The position numbers were made by a program, and so were the translations under genes. 45,190 nucleotides of DNA. It comes from Clostridium sp. (GTDB lineage Bacteria > Bacillota > Clostridia > Clostridiales > Clostridiaceae). The DNA lies in the NCBI RefSeq assembly GCF_030532265.1, contig NZ_JAUNLM010000014.1, positions 1 through 45,190 of the forward strand. Direction: 5' to 3'. The notes under the pieces are model-generated. The model did no database searches, was not told where the DNA came from, and saw nothing but the letters and a program-made list of their open reading frames with translations. This document shows, one piece after another, positions 17,446 through 25,982 of this stretch (position 1 is its first letter; each line of letters starts with the position of its first letter).

Positions 17446-18771
17446 ATGAGATATAAATCTTATGAAAATTATAAGAATAGTAATATTAATTATTTGCCAA
17501 AACTTCCGAGTGAATGGGATATAATGAATATGAAATACTTAATAAGCGATATTCAAACAGGGTCTACACCATCAACTAAAAATGAAGATTATTTTAATGG
17601 AAATATTCAGTGGTTTACTCCAGGTGATTTCACAGGAAAATTCTTAATTAAATCAAATAAAACTATAACTGATTTAGCAATTAATGATAATCAAGTAAAA
17701 CTTCTTAAAGGAGGAACTGTATGTATAGTTGGAATTGGAGCTACATTAGGAAAAGTTGCTATACTTAAGAATGAGAGTAGTTTTAATCAACAAGTTACAG
17801 GAATAAGTACTAATGAAAAATTAAATAATAAATATTTATATTATTGGTTATTAGATAATAAAGAAAAAATTAATAAAATAGCTAATTATACTACTTTGCC
17901 AATTATAAATAATGAATTTTTAAAGAATCTCAAAGTATTTGTTCCATCTATAGAAGAACAAGAAAAGATAGTTGAATTTCTCGATAAAAAAACTTCTGAA
18001 ATTGATGGACTGATTAATAAAAAAGAAAGATTAATAGAATTATTAAAAGAAAAACAAGAAGTATTGATAAGAGAAGCAGTAACAAAAGGCTTAGATAAAA
18101 ATATAAAAATGAAAAATAGTGGTATTGATTGGATTGGAGAAATTCCAGAAAATTGGGATATATCACTTTTAAAATATATTTCACATTCTGATAAATATTC
18201 TATAGTTGATGGACCATTTGGATCTGATATGAAGAATGAAGAATATGTTGATGAAGGTGTTCCTATAATTCAGTTAAATAATATTGGTGAAGGTATTCAT
18301 AAGTTCAATAATATAAAATATATTACTGAACAAAAAGCAGAAGATCTAAAGAGACATACTGTATATCCAGGAGAAATAGTAATAGCTAAAATGATGCCTG
18401 CTGGAAGAGCAACTATAGTTTCAGATAGGTTTGATAAATATATAATTTCATCTGATAGTATACGTCTTAAATTAAGTAATGAATACAATTATGAATTTGT
18501 GATGCATTGCCTAAATTCATATGGGAAATTTGAAGCTAATATAAATTCTACTGGTTCAACAAGAAGTAGAATCAATTTATCAATAATTAAAAATATGAAA
18601 ATTGCTATACCAAATAAAAATGAACAAGATATGATAGTAAATTATTTAAATAAGAAATTAAGTATATTACAAGAGTTAAATGATCAAATTTGGACTCAAA
18701 TTAAATTGTTAAAGGAATATAGACAGTCATTAATATCAGAACTTGTTACCGGAAAGATAGATATAAGATAA
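17446..18771 (+). CDS. hsdS: Type I restriction specificity subunit
   Basis: This 441-residue HsdS has two target-recognition domains (about residues 1-150 and 222-375), each followed by a conserved helical spacer (EEQEKIVEFLDKKTSEIDGL and NEQDMIVNYLNKKLSILQEL). The internal duplication is clear: LPSEWDI starts the first half and IPENWDI the second, and the ends read TKGLDK and VTGKIDI. The full-length architecture and intact frame suggest a bipartite DNA target. The gene starts 11 bases after the hsdM stop with GGTGATG upstream. Without an active HsdM it cannot form a working methylase by itself. Confidence 0.92.
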   Translation: MRYKSYENYKNSNINYLPKLPSEWDIMNMKYLISDIQTGSTPSTKNEDYFNGNIQWFTPGDFTGKFLIKSNKTITDLAINDNQVKLLKGGTVCIVGIGATLGKVAILKNESSFNQQVTGISTNEKLNNKYLYYWLLDNKEKINKIANYTTLPIINNEFLKNLKVFVPSIEEQEKIVEFLDKKTSEIDGLINKKERLIELLKEKQEVLIREAVTKGLDKNIKMKNSGIDWIGEIPENWDISLLKYISHSDKYSIVDGPFGSDMKNEEYVDEGVPIIQLNNIGEGIHKFNNIKYITEQKAEDLKRHTVYPGEIVIAKMMPAGRATIVSDRFDKYIISSDSIRLKLSNEYNYEFVMHCLNSYGKFEANINSTGSTRSRINLSIIKNMKIAIPNKNEQDMIVNYLNKKLSILQELNDQIWTQIKLLKEYRQSLISELVTGKIDIR

Positions 18772-18957
18772 TTATATTCTTAAATGAAATAAAATATATA
18801 AATACACTTATAAGATAAGAAACTTATAAATTTCAATAATGAGAAGAATTATTAGTGCGTTTAAAGTAGAAATTATATCTTATAGTAAAAAAGTAAATTC
18901 AGTTAATTAAAGAAAAGATTATAAATTATATAATAAAATATTGAGGATGTGATTGTA

Positions 18958-20226
18958 ATGGATAAAAACAAAAAAGGTATAGTTTTAAATAATAAATCAA
19001 TATCAAACTTCACTTTCTCAATAGACAAAGAGAGTGACTTATTGAAAAAGATGAAAAAGTTAGATGTTAATGAAATGTTTAATTCATTAAAAAATATAAA
19101 GGGATTGGATAATATTAATTCTATTAACAAAGAATTTAATTCTTTAAAGAAAGTAAGTGCATTAAATCTTACTCCTATTAATGAAGCATTAAATTCATTA
19201 AAAAATATAAAGGGATTGGATAATATTGGTTATGTTAACAAAGAATTTGATTCTTTAAAGAAAGTAAGTGCATTAAATCTTACTCCTATTAATGAAGCAT
19301 TAAATTCATTAAAAAATATAAAGGGATTGGATAATATTGGTTATGTTAACAAAGAATTTGATTCTTTAAAGAAAGTAAGTGCATTAAATCTTACTCCTAT
19401 TAATGAAGCATTAAATTCATTAAAAAATATAAAGGGATTGGATAATATTGGTTATGTTAACAAAGAATTTGATTCTTTAAAGAAAGTAAGTGCATTAAAT
19501 CTTACTCCTATTAATGAAGCGTTAAATTCATTAAAAAATATAAAGGGACTGGATAATATTAGTTCCATTAGCGAAACATTTAATGAACTTAAGTTAAATA
19601 ATAAAAATAAAATATTCGAACAAGCTATATTAGAAGTAAATGATATTGTTAAATTAGGAATTGCATATGAAATTAAAGATATTAATACGATTATATCAAA
19701 AAATGAGTATATAGAAAATAGTACACCAATAAAAGAAACAAATGAAGTTTTAAAGAATGATGAACTCAATATAGAGCAGAAAGTATATTCTGTTATAGAA
19801 AAATTTAAATATAAACATCCTATAATAGTTATGTTTTTAGTTATTTTTATACTCTCATCAATTCAATCTTATATAGAGGATATTGGAAAAGGAATTATAG
19901 AGAAGTCTATTATTTTAGTTCAAGCTAATATAAGCAGTACAAAATCAAATAAAGATATTAAGCATAATGTAGTTAAAAATATTGATAAAGAAGCTAAAGA
20001 TAACAAAGAATATATTTTAAATACATACAGGTTTGTTAGTGCTAATGCACTAAGTGTAAGAGTTAGTAATAATATAAAATCTAATAAAATATGTGAATTA
20101 AATTATGGAGATGTAGTAAAAATTCTAAAAAAGAATAAGAACTGGTCTTTTATTGAATATGAAAAAGATGATGCTTGTATAAAGGGATGGGTATTTACAA
20201 GATATATTAGTAGGTTTGAAAAATGA
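18958..20226 (+). CDS. Membrane-anchored SH3-domain protein with tandem 37-residue repeats
   Basis: A 422-residue protein of unknown function. After about 41 residues come four tandem 37-residue repeats (each begins NSLKNIKGLDNI, ends TPINEAL) and a partial fifth, to about residue 201. A linker, one membrane segment near residues 287-306 (VMFLVIFILSS) and a C-terminal bacterial SH3 domain at about 357-421 (ALSVRVSNN, GWVFTRYI) follow. No signal peptide is seen, so the repeats are probably cytoplasmic and the SH3 domain outside. The ATG at 18958 is chosen over a GTG at 18949, since GAGG at 18943 suits the ATG. It sits between hsdS and hsdR, an unusual accessory position. Confidence 0.75.
   Translation: MDKNKKGIVLNNKSISNFTFSIDKESDLLKKMKKLDVNEMFNSLKNIKGLDNINSINKEFNSLKKVSALNLTPINEALNSLKNIKGLDNIGYVNKEFDSLKKVSALNLTPINEALNSLKNIKGLDNIGYVNKEFDSLKKVSALNLTPINEALNSLKNIKGLDNIGYVNKEFDSLKKVSALNLTPINEALNSLKNIKGLDNISSISETFNELKLNNKNKIFEQAILEVNDIVKLGIAYEIKDINTIISKNEYIENSTPIKETNEVLKNDELNIEQKVYSVIEKFKYKHPIIVMFLVIFILSSIQSYIEDIGKGIIEKSIILVQANISSTKSNKDIKHNVVKNIDKEAKDNKEYILNTYRFVSANALSVRVSNNIKSNKICELNYGDVVKILKKNKNWSFIEYEKDDACIKGWVFTRYISRFEK
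19081..19560 (+). repeat. Tandem 111-bp coding repeats (4 full, 1 partial)
   Basis: Units start at 19081, 19192, 19303 and 19414, with a 36-base partial unit at 19525. Units 2 and 3 look identical at DNA level; unit 4 differs by one base near its end (GCG for GCA); unit 1 has a few changes. The period of 111 keeps the frame. Near identity implies recent or continuing copy-number change. Confidence 0.95.
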
Positions 20227-20323
20227 TCTTTTTTATTATTAAAATATTATATTTACATAAGATACATTGCTTACAAATGCATTTATTAGTAGGTAAGTTG
20301 TTTTAAGAAATGGAGTAATTAAT

Positions 20324-20794
20324 ATGGATAGCAATTTTAATGAAAATTTATCATTAATAAAAAAGTTTTTTGATATAACTAAAGAATTAGAAGAAAAAAA
20401 TGTAATAAGGTCAAGCAAGTATTTAGGAGATATAGCTGAATATATAGTTTCTAATTTATATGGTATTACTTTATGTGAATCACAAAAAAATAAAGGATAT
20501 GATGGTATTGATAAAGACGGTAAAAGAGTTGAAGTGAAATTTCATAATGCAAAAAAAGGCACAAATCTAATAATGGACAAGTATGACGAAATAGATGATG
20601 AAGAAAAATTCGAAAGATTAATTATTATTATTGGACCTGATAGCAAAATAAGGCCAAATACTGAAAATAAAGACACATACTTAATATATGATATTGATGA
20701 TTATAGTAGTGGGAATATAGCAAAAGAAGAGTTGGAAGAATGGATTATAAATAAGAGATTAGATTGCAATTTAAATGAAATAAAAAAATATTAG
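20324..20794 (+). CDS. PD-(D/E)XK nuclease-like protein in the type I locus
   Basis: This 156-residue protein carries the residues of a restriction-endonuclease fold: E39 in GDIAE, D60 in GYDGID, and E70-V-K72 in RVEVKFH, with a strand-helix layout around them (RLIIIIGP later). These match the D-x9-E-x-K spacing of small nucleases of the Mrr/DUF6998-like kind. Nuclease activity is inferred. GGAG lies eight bases before the ATG. It ends 18 bases before the hsdR start and is probably cotranslated with it. Confidence 0.7.
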   Translation: MDSNFNENLSLIKKFFDITKELEEKNVIRSSKYLGDIAEYIVSNLYGITLCESQKNKGYDGIDKDGKRVEVKFHNAKKGTNLIMDKYDEIDDEEKFERLIIIIGPDSKIRPNTENKDTYLIYDIDDYSSGNIAKEELEEWIINKRLDCNLNEIKKY

Positions 20795-20812
20795 ATTATG
20801 GGAGGTAATATA

Positions 20813-23800
20813 TTGGATTTTGATTATTCAGAAAGAAATTTTGAAGAGCAAATAGAAGATTATTTAATATCAAGTGGATATGAAAAAAGAATTTTAACTG
20901 ATGATAAAGCAAATGGTAAATTTGATTTAACTCTTTTTAAAAAATATGCAATTGATGTAGAAATACTATTTAGATTTTTAGAAAATACTCAAGAAAAGGC
21001 TCTTAATAAATTAAAAAAGATATATAAGGATAATTATAAAGAAAAGATTTTAGAAAGATTAAATAAGGAACTCCATAATAGAGGTATGATTGATTGCTTA
21101 AGACATGGAATAAGAGATTATGGAGAAACATTAAAACTTGCATATGATAAACCAGTATCATCAATGAATTATTCTATTTTGGAGAAGTATAATAAGAATA
21201 TTTTTACTATTAGTAGACAAGTTTATTATAGTAAAGATAATAATAATTCAATTGATATGATGATTAGTTTGAATGGATTACCTATTGTAGTTATAGAACT
21301 TAAAAATCAACTTACAGGACAAAATGTAGAAGATTCAAAAAAACAGTTTAAAGAAGATAGAAATCCAAAGGAAATATTATTTAAATTTAAGGAAAGAACT
21401 ATAGTTTTCTTTGCTGTTGATACTGATGAAGTATATATGACTACAAGACTTAATAAAAATAAGACTTTTTTCTTACCTTTTAATAAGGGGAATGAAGGAG
21501 GGGCTGGAAATCCTCCTAATGGAGATAATTTTAGAACTGCATACCTTTGGGAAAACATATTACAAAAAGATAGTTTGCTTGATATATTATTTAGATTTGT
21601 ATATATAAAAATAGAAGAAATAAAAGATTGTAACGATAAAATTATTGAAAATAAAGAAATTGTAATATTTCCAAGATATCATCAATTAGATGCAGTAAGA
21701 AAAATAGAGGAGCATGTAAAAGAAAATGGTGTAGGAAATAATTATTTAGTACAACATAGTGCAGGATCAGGAAAGACGAACACAATTTCTTGGCTTACTC
21801 ATAGATTAGCTAAAATACATGATAAAAATGATAACGCAATTTTTAATACAGTTATTGTCATAACAGATAGAAGAGTTTTAGATAAACAATTGCAAGATGC
21901 TGTATATCAATTAGAACATAAAGCTGGTATAGTAGAAAAAATAGATAAACATTCAAGTCAGCTTGCAAATGCTTTGATTAATGGAACAAAAATTATTATA
22001 ACAACTCTTCAAAAGTTTCCGTTTATATTAGAAAAAGTTAAGGAAAAAGAACTTGGAGAAAATAACTATGCAATAGTTATAGATGAGGCACATAGTTCTC
22101 AAAATGGGAAATCAGCAATTGCAGTAAAACAAGCTTTAAGCTCTAAAGACATTGAAAAAATTAGAGAAATAGATAATGAATTTGATAATGAAGATTATAC
22201 AGAAGATAAAATAAGAGAGATAATTGCTAAAAGTGGTAAACAAGATAATATATCATTTTTTGCATTTACTGCGACACCAAAGGCTAAGACAATAGAGATG
22301 TTTGGTCAAATTGGAGAGAGTGGAAAACCAGAAGCATTCCATATTTATACAATGAGACAAGCAATTGAAGAAGGGTTTATATTAGATCCTCTTCTTAATT
22401 ATACAACGTATAAAACTTTTTATAATGTAACCAAATTAATAAAAGATGATCCAAAAGTATCAAAGAAACAAGCAACTAATGCTATAGTCAAATCTGTGGC
22501 TTTACATCCGTACAATATATCTCAAAAAACAAGAATAATAATAGAGCACTTTAGACAATGTGTTATGCATAAAATTAATGGAAAAGCCAAAGCAATGCTC
22601 GTAACATCATCAAGATTACAGGCAGTTGAATATAAAAAAGCATTTGATAAGTATATAAAGGAAAAAGGGTATGTAAATATAAATACGTTAGTAGCATTTT
22701 CAGGGAGTATAGATGATAATGGAGTTAGTGTAACAGAACCTGAATTGAATGGATTTTCAGAAAAGAAATTACCTAAAAAATTTAAAAAAGATGAGTATAA
22801 AATACTTATAGTTGCTGAGAAATACCAAACTGGTTTTGATGAACCATTATTATATGCTATGTATGTAGATAAAAAGTTAGATGGAATAAAGGCAGTACAA
22901 ACATTATCCCGTATTAATAGAACATGTACAGGAAAAGATGGGACATTTGTATTAGACTTTGTTAATGATTGGGAAGATATTCAAAAAGCATTCCAACCAT
23001 ACTATGAAGTTACAGGAATATCATCAGAAACAGATCCAAATCTTTTATATGATTTAGATGACTTATTAAGAGGGTATCAAATATTTACAGAAGAAGAAAT
23101 AAATAAAGTAAATGAGATATTTTTTAAAGGAACACATAAAAGTTACAAAGGTTCGGAAAAAGTAAATGGAACAATAGATTTAGCAGTTGAAAGGTTTAAG
23201 AATTTAGAAACTGAAGATGAAAAAAATGAGTTTAAAAGTATAGCTGCAAAATATATAAGATTATATTCATTTGTATTACAAATAGGTCCTTTTTCAGATG
23301 TATCATTGCATAAGTTATATATATATATAACTTTTTTATTAAAGAAATTACCTAAAGGAAAGAAAGATAAATTTAAATTAAGTGATGAAGTAGCATTAGA
23401 ATATTATAAAAATACAAAAACATTTGAAGGAAGTATATCATTAATAAAAGAAGGACAAGTTAATTTAGATCCAACGAGCTTTGGAAAGAGCACAGGTAAA
23501 AAAGATGAAGAAAAAGAGAAGTTATCTACTATAATAGAAAGAGTTAATGAAAGATTTGGAACAAATTTTACAGAAACAGATAGACTTTCTATTGATCAAA
23601 TTAAAGAAGATATGGTAAATAATGATGAACTTAAGATAAAAGCACAAAATAATACTATAGAAAATTTTAAATTTTCGTATGATAGTAAATTCATGGATAT
23701 AGTTATAGATAGAATGGGTCAAAATGAAAAATTCTTTACTAAATTACTTGCAGATGAGCAATTTAGAGAAGAAATAAAAGAGTATCTTTTAATGAATGTA

Positions 23801-23821
23801 TATAAAGAATTAAATGGATAA
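20813..23821 (+). CDS. hsdR: Type I restriction endonuclease subunit
   Basis: This 1002-residue HsdR is full length. The N-terminal nuclease has D148 and E162-L-K164 (VVIELKNQ). The SF2 translocase has Walker A AGSGKT (317-322), DEAH (424-427), FTATPK, and motifs IVAEKYQTGFDEP and QTLSRINRT. A C-terminal helical domain follows. I chose the TTG at 20813, since GGGAGG lies seven bases upstream and the protein then begins MDFDYSERNFE as relatives do; an ATG at 20798 overlaps that site. It needs HsdM and HsdS to cut DNA, so the system appears inactive unless a second methylase is encoded elsewhere. Confidence 0.93.
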   Translation: MDFDYSERNFEEQIEDYLISSGYEKRILTDDKANGKFDLTLFKKYAIDVEILFRFLENTQEKALNKLKKIYKDNYKEKILERLNKELHNRGMIDCLRHGIRDYGETLKLAYDKPVSSMNYSILEKYNKNIFTISRQVYYSKDNNNSIDMMISLNGLPIVVIELKNQLTGQNVEDSKKQFKEDRNPKEILFKFKERTIVFFAVDTDEVYMTTRLNKNKTFFLPFNKGNEGGAGNPPNGDNFRTAYLWENILQKDSLLDILFRFVYIKIEEIKDCNDKIIENKEIVIFPRYHQLDAVRKIEEHVKENGVGNNYLVQHSAGSGKTNTISWLTHRLAKIHDKNDNAIFNTVIVITDRRVLDKQLQDAVYQLEHKAGIVEKIDKHSSQLANALINGTKIIITTLQKFPFILEKVKEKELGENNYAIVIDEAHSSQNGKSAIAVKQALSSKDIEKIREIDNEFDNEDYTEDKIREIIAKSGKQDNISFFAFTATPKAKTIEMFGQIGESGKPEAFHIYTMRQAIEEGFILDPLLNYTTYKTFYNVTKLIKDDPKVSKKQATNAIVKSVALHPYNISQKTRIIIEHFRQCVMHKINGKAKAMLVTSSRLQAVEYKKAFDKYIKEKGYVNINTLVAFSGSIDDNGVSVTEPELNGFSEKKLPKKFKKDEYKILIVAEKYQTGFDEPLLYAMYVDKKLDGIKAVQTLSRINRTCTGKDGTFVLDFVNDWEDIQKAFQPYYEVTGISSETDPNLLYDLDDLLRGYQIFTEEEINKVNEIFFKGTHKSYKGSEKVNGTIDLAVERFKNLETEDEKNEFKSIAAKYIRLYSFVLQIGPFSDVSLHKLYIYITFLLKKLPKGKKDKFKLSDEVALEYYKNTKTFEGSISLIKEGQVNLDPTSFGKSTGKKDEEKEKLSTIIERVNERFGTNFTETDRLSIDQIKEDMVNNDELKIKAQNNTIENFKFSYDSKFMDIVIDRMGQNEKFFTKLLADEQFREEIKEYLLMNVYKELNG

Positions 23822-23824
23822 GTA

Positions 23825-23853
23825 AAAAAGAGCTTTTAAAGCTCTTTTTATTT
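23825..23853 (+). terminator. Terminator after hsdR
   Basis: AAAAAGAGCTTT / AAAGCTCTTTTT with a T tail lies right after the hsdR stop. A near copy of this hairpin occurs at 24978. Confidence 0.88.
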
Positions 23854-23956
23854 AAAGTTATTTACATAACTTTATAATGAAATGAATAAGATTGTATATA
23901 AAATTGATTAGTGGATAAAATTTCTATATAAATAATTAATATAAGGGAGAAGTTTT

Positions 23957-24889
23957 ATGAATGAGTATGGTGCTTTTAAAGTATGTTGTGAAAATAGAAA
24001 TGTGCGTGAATATAATATGTATCACAATCCAAAACCTATATTGATGAATGATGATTTAAGGGAAAGCATAGAAAGGTTATTATGGTATGTACCAGGAATT
24101 GACTCAGTTCAATCATATCGGCATGAATTAATAGATGATACATTATATTCAGAAGCTGTTTTTGAATTTATTTTAGAATATATAGGTATAGATAAAAATA
24201 AAGATACAGCTATACTAAATAAAAATCAATTAAGTAAATATATAAGAAGTTATGAAAATAAGATTTGTGAATCATGTCAGAAAATAATTTTAAGCATTGG
24301 TAAAAATTACAATACTAATAAAAAAGAAACTATCACGAGGTCGCTTCTTAGACATATTAGAAATTCTATTGCACATGGAAGTTTTGTAACTATTAATGAT
24401 TTAGTTATATTTAGAGATAAAAACAAATATGATGATGACATGGCTTTTATAAAAATAAGAGCTTCAAAGTTAAATCAAGCTTTAAAACTAATCGAAAAAC
24501 ATGATGGTATAACACAAGAAAAAATAATTTCAAAGGTATTTAAGAATAATGGTTTTAATGTTTATATGGGAAGGTATAAAGTTAGCAAGGGAAGAAAAGT
24601 TATCTATCCAGATATGATTTTAGAAAAATGCGGGAAAAAATTTATTATAGAAATAAAGCATCATAAGATAAAATCAAGGAAAGTTAATAAAGATTTTATA
24701 AATAATATGATTATATATTATGAAGAATTAAATGAAGAGTATACTCCTATTGTTATTTGTGATAAAAGTACTATACTGGAAGAGACTAAATATATATTGT
24801 TAGAAAATAATATTATATTATTGGATAAACGTGAAATAAAGAAATTAATTAATTTAGATAAAAGCTTATTTAAAAATACTTTATTATAA
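23957..24889 (+). CDS. HEPN-like domain fused to a PD-(D/E)XK nuclease-like domain
   Basis: A 310-residue soluble protein. The mostly helical N-terminal part ends in R135-NSIA-H140, the Rx4H motif of HEPN ribonuclease domains, with the usual surrounding LLRHIRNSIAHG. From about residue 180 comes a Mrr-like region: a helix (ISKVFKNNGF), then D219 in YPDMIL, E232-I-K234 in FIIEIKHHK, then a helix and strand (TPIVICD). That is the order of a restriction-endonuclease fold. Both catalytic sites look intact. An RNase plus DNase fusion suggests an abortive-infection or restriction factor (inference). GGGAGA precedes the ATG. It has its own terminator and is separate from hsdR. Confidence 0.75.
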   Translation: MNEYGAFKVCCENRNVREYNMYHNPKPILMNDDLRESIERLLWYVPGIDSVQSYRHELIDDTLYSEAVFEFILEYIGIDKNKDTAILNKNQLSKYIRSYENKICESCQKIILSIGKNYNTNKKETITRSLLRHIRNSIAHGSFVTINDLVIFRDKNKYDDDMAFIKIRASKLNQALKLIEKHDGITQEKIISKVFKNNGFNVYMGRYKVSKGRKVIYPDMILEKCGKKFIIEIKHHKIKSRKVNKDFINNMIIYYEELNEEYTPIVICDKSTILEETKYILLENNIILLDKREIKKLINLDKSLFKNTLL

Positions 24890-24977
24890 ATAAAGGAGAA
24901 ACTATCTAACTATAATATTTAGAATAAATTTTATAGGAATAGACAAGCTTTCTATTAATTAAATTAAATAAGGTAAG

Positions 24978-25004
24978 AAAGAGCTTTTTAAGCTCTTTTT
25001 TGTT
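24978..25004 (+). terminator. Terminator after the HEPN-nuclease gene
   Basis: AAAGAGCTT / AAGCTCTTT followed by a T run. It resembles the terminator after hsdR, which suggests cassette-like duplication of this terminator. Confidence 0.85.
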
Positions 25005-25153
25005 TAAAGTTATATAGATAATTTCAAACATAAAATAGAAAAATAAAGGGATATTTTATATAGTTATAGTATAATTTGCTTTATTTTATATAATTATCCT
25101 TAATTTATATAAATAATAGAGGAAACTTAATAAATAGTATTACGAGGTGTGAA

Positions 25154-25681
25154 ATGGATAAAGTTTCAATAGATGAGTTACTTTTAGAAAAAGAGCGTAT
25201 AGAGATAATGAAAAATGCAAGAATAGATATACTTGAATTTGAAACACAAAATAATATTGCATTGGAAGAAGCAAAGGCTAAAGGATTAAATTTTATGGTT
25301 CAAACTATTGTTGCGATGCAAGAAAAGTTAAATGAAGTAGCTCAAATAAGAATAGAAATTATAGAAAAAAGATACTTACAAATAGTAAATGAAATAGAAG
25401 AAGTTTATAGAAGTTTAAATAAAAGGATTGATTCTGACAATTATAAATACACTGAAGAGAAATTGCCTAAATTATTAGCATTATTAGAAAACTATGAAGT
25501 AGGAAGTGTAGCTCATAATATATATAAGAAAAAAATTGAAGATGATATAAGCATGCAAATAAAGAGTTATACTATTCAAATTGAAGCATTATCAAAACGT
25601 CAGGATCAAGTAATTGCAAGTTTTTTAAGAGGTAAAGAACGTATAATTGAACAAACAAATCAAATTACTGAAGGTATTTGA
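25154..25681 (+). CDS. Coiled-coil protein, unknown function
   Basis: A 175-residue, Glu/Lys/Ile-rich, almost entirely helical protein with no cysteine, membrane segment or signal peptide. Long heptad-like stretches occur at about residues 5-100 and 125-170. GAGGTGTG lies before the ATG. No family is recognised. It follows the HEPN-nuclease gene by 264 bases, with a terminator between, so it is probably an independent unit. Possible roles include a scaffold or a sensor partner of a neighbouring nuclease; this cannot be decided from the sequence. Confidence 0.65.
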   Translation: MDKVSIDELLLEKERIEIMKNARIDILEFETQNNIALEEAKAKGLNFMVQTIVAMQEKLNEVAQIRIEIIEKRYLQIVNEIEEVYRSLNKRIDSDNYKYTEEKLPKLLALLENYEVGSVAHNIYKKKIEDDISMQIKSYTIQIEALSKRQDQVIASFLRGKERIIEQTNQITEGI

Positions 25682-25982
25682 AAAAAATTAATTAAAAATG
25701 TAAAATTTGTTATATAAGTAAATATAAATTAAACTGAGTTATGGGTTATAAAAATAATATGATTAGGATTATTTATTTTATTAAGTTAAGTTATAAAGAG
25801 ACTTAATGAAGAAGGCTACTAAGTTTTTAATGAAAGACTTTAGGTAAAATAAAATATAAATTCATTTAGAGGAGAGGGTGAAGCGAAGCAAACCCATAAC
25901 TTCCATACGCCTAAACTTTGTCTAATTAATGATTATAGTTTAAACAAATAAAAGCGTATGGATTATTGTCCGGAGTAAGAAA
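25682..25982 (+). other. Structured non-coding leader before the helicase/PIN cluster
   Basis: No gene is visible here. From about 25868 the composition becomes less AT-rich and two hairpins appear. One is GGGT...GCGAAGC...ACCC (25876-25895). The other is CCATACGC (25903-25910) with GCGTATGG (25954-25961), enclosing an inner TAAAC/GTTTA pair. The second stem ends 11 bases before GGAG (25972-25975), which precedes an ATG at 25983. It could be a cis-acting RNA leader, a small RNA or an origin-like element. It matches no riboswitch that I recognise. Confidence 0.5.

Noticed and set aside
19081-19560. Regular repeats that might be read as a CRISPR array
   Set aside because: Units of 111 bp are contiguous, in frame and without unique spacers; they are protein-coding tandem repeats.
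20798-20812. ATG start for hsdR at 20798
   Set aside because: The ribosome site GGGAGG would lie within the first codons; the TTG at 20813 gives the family-typical N-terminus.
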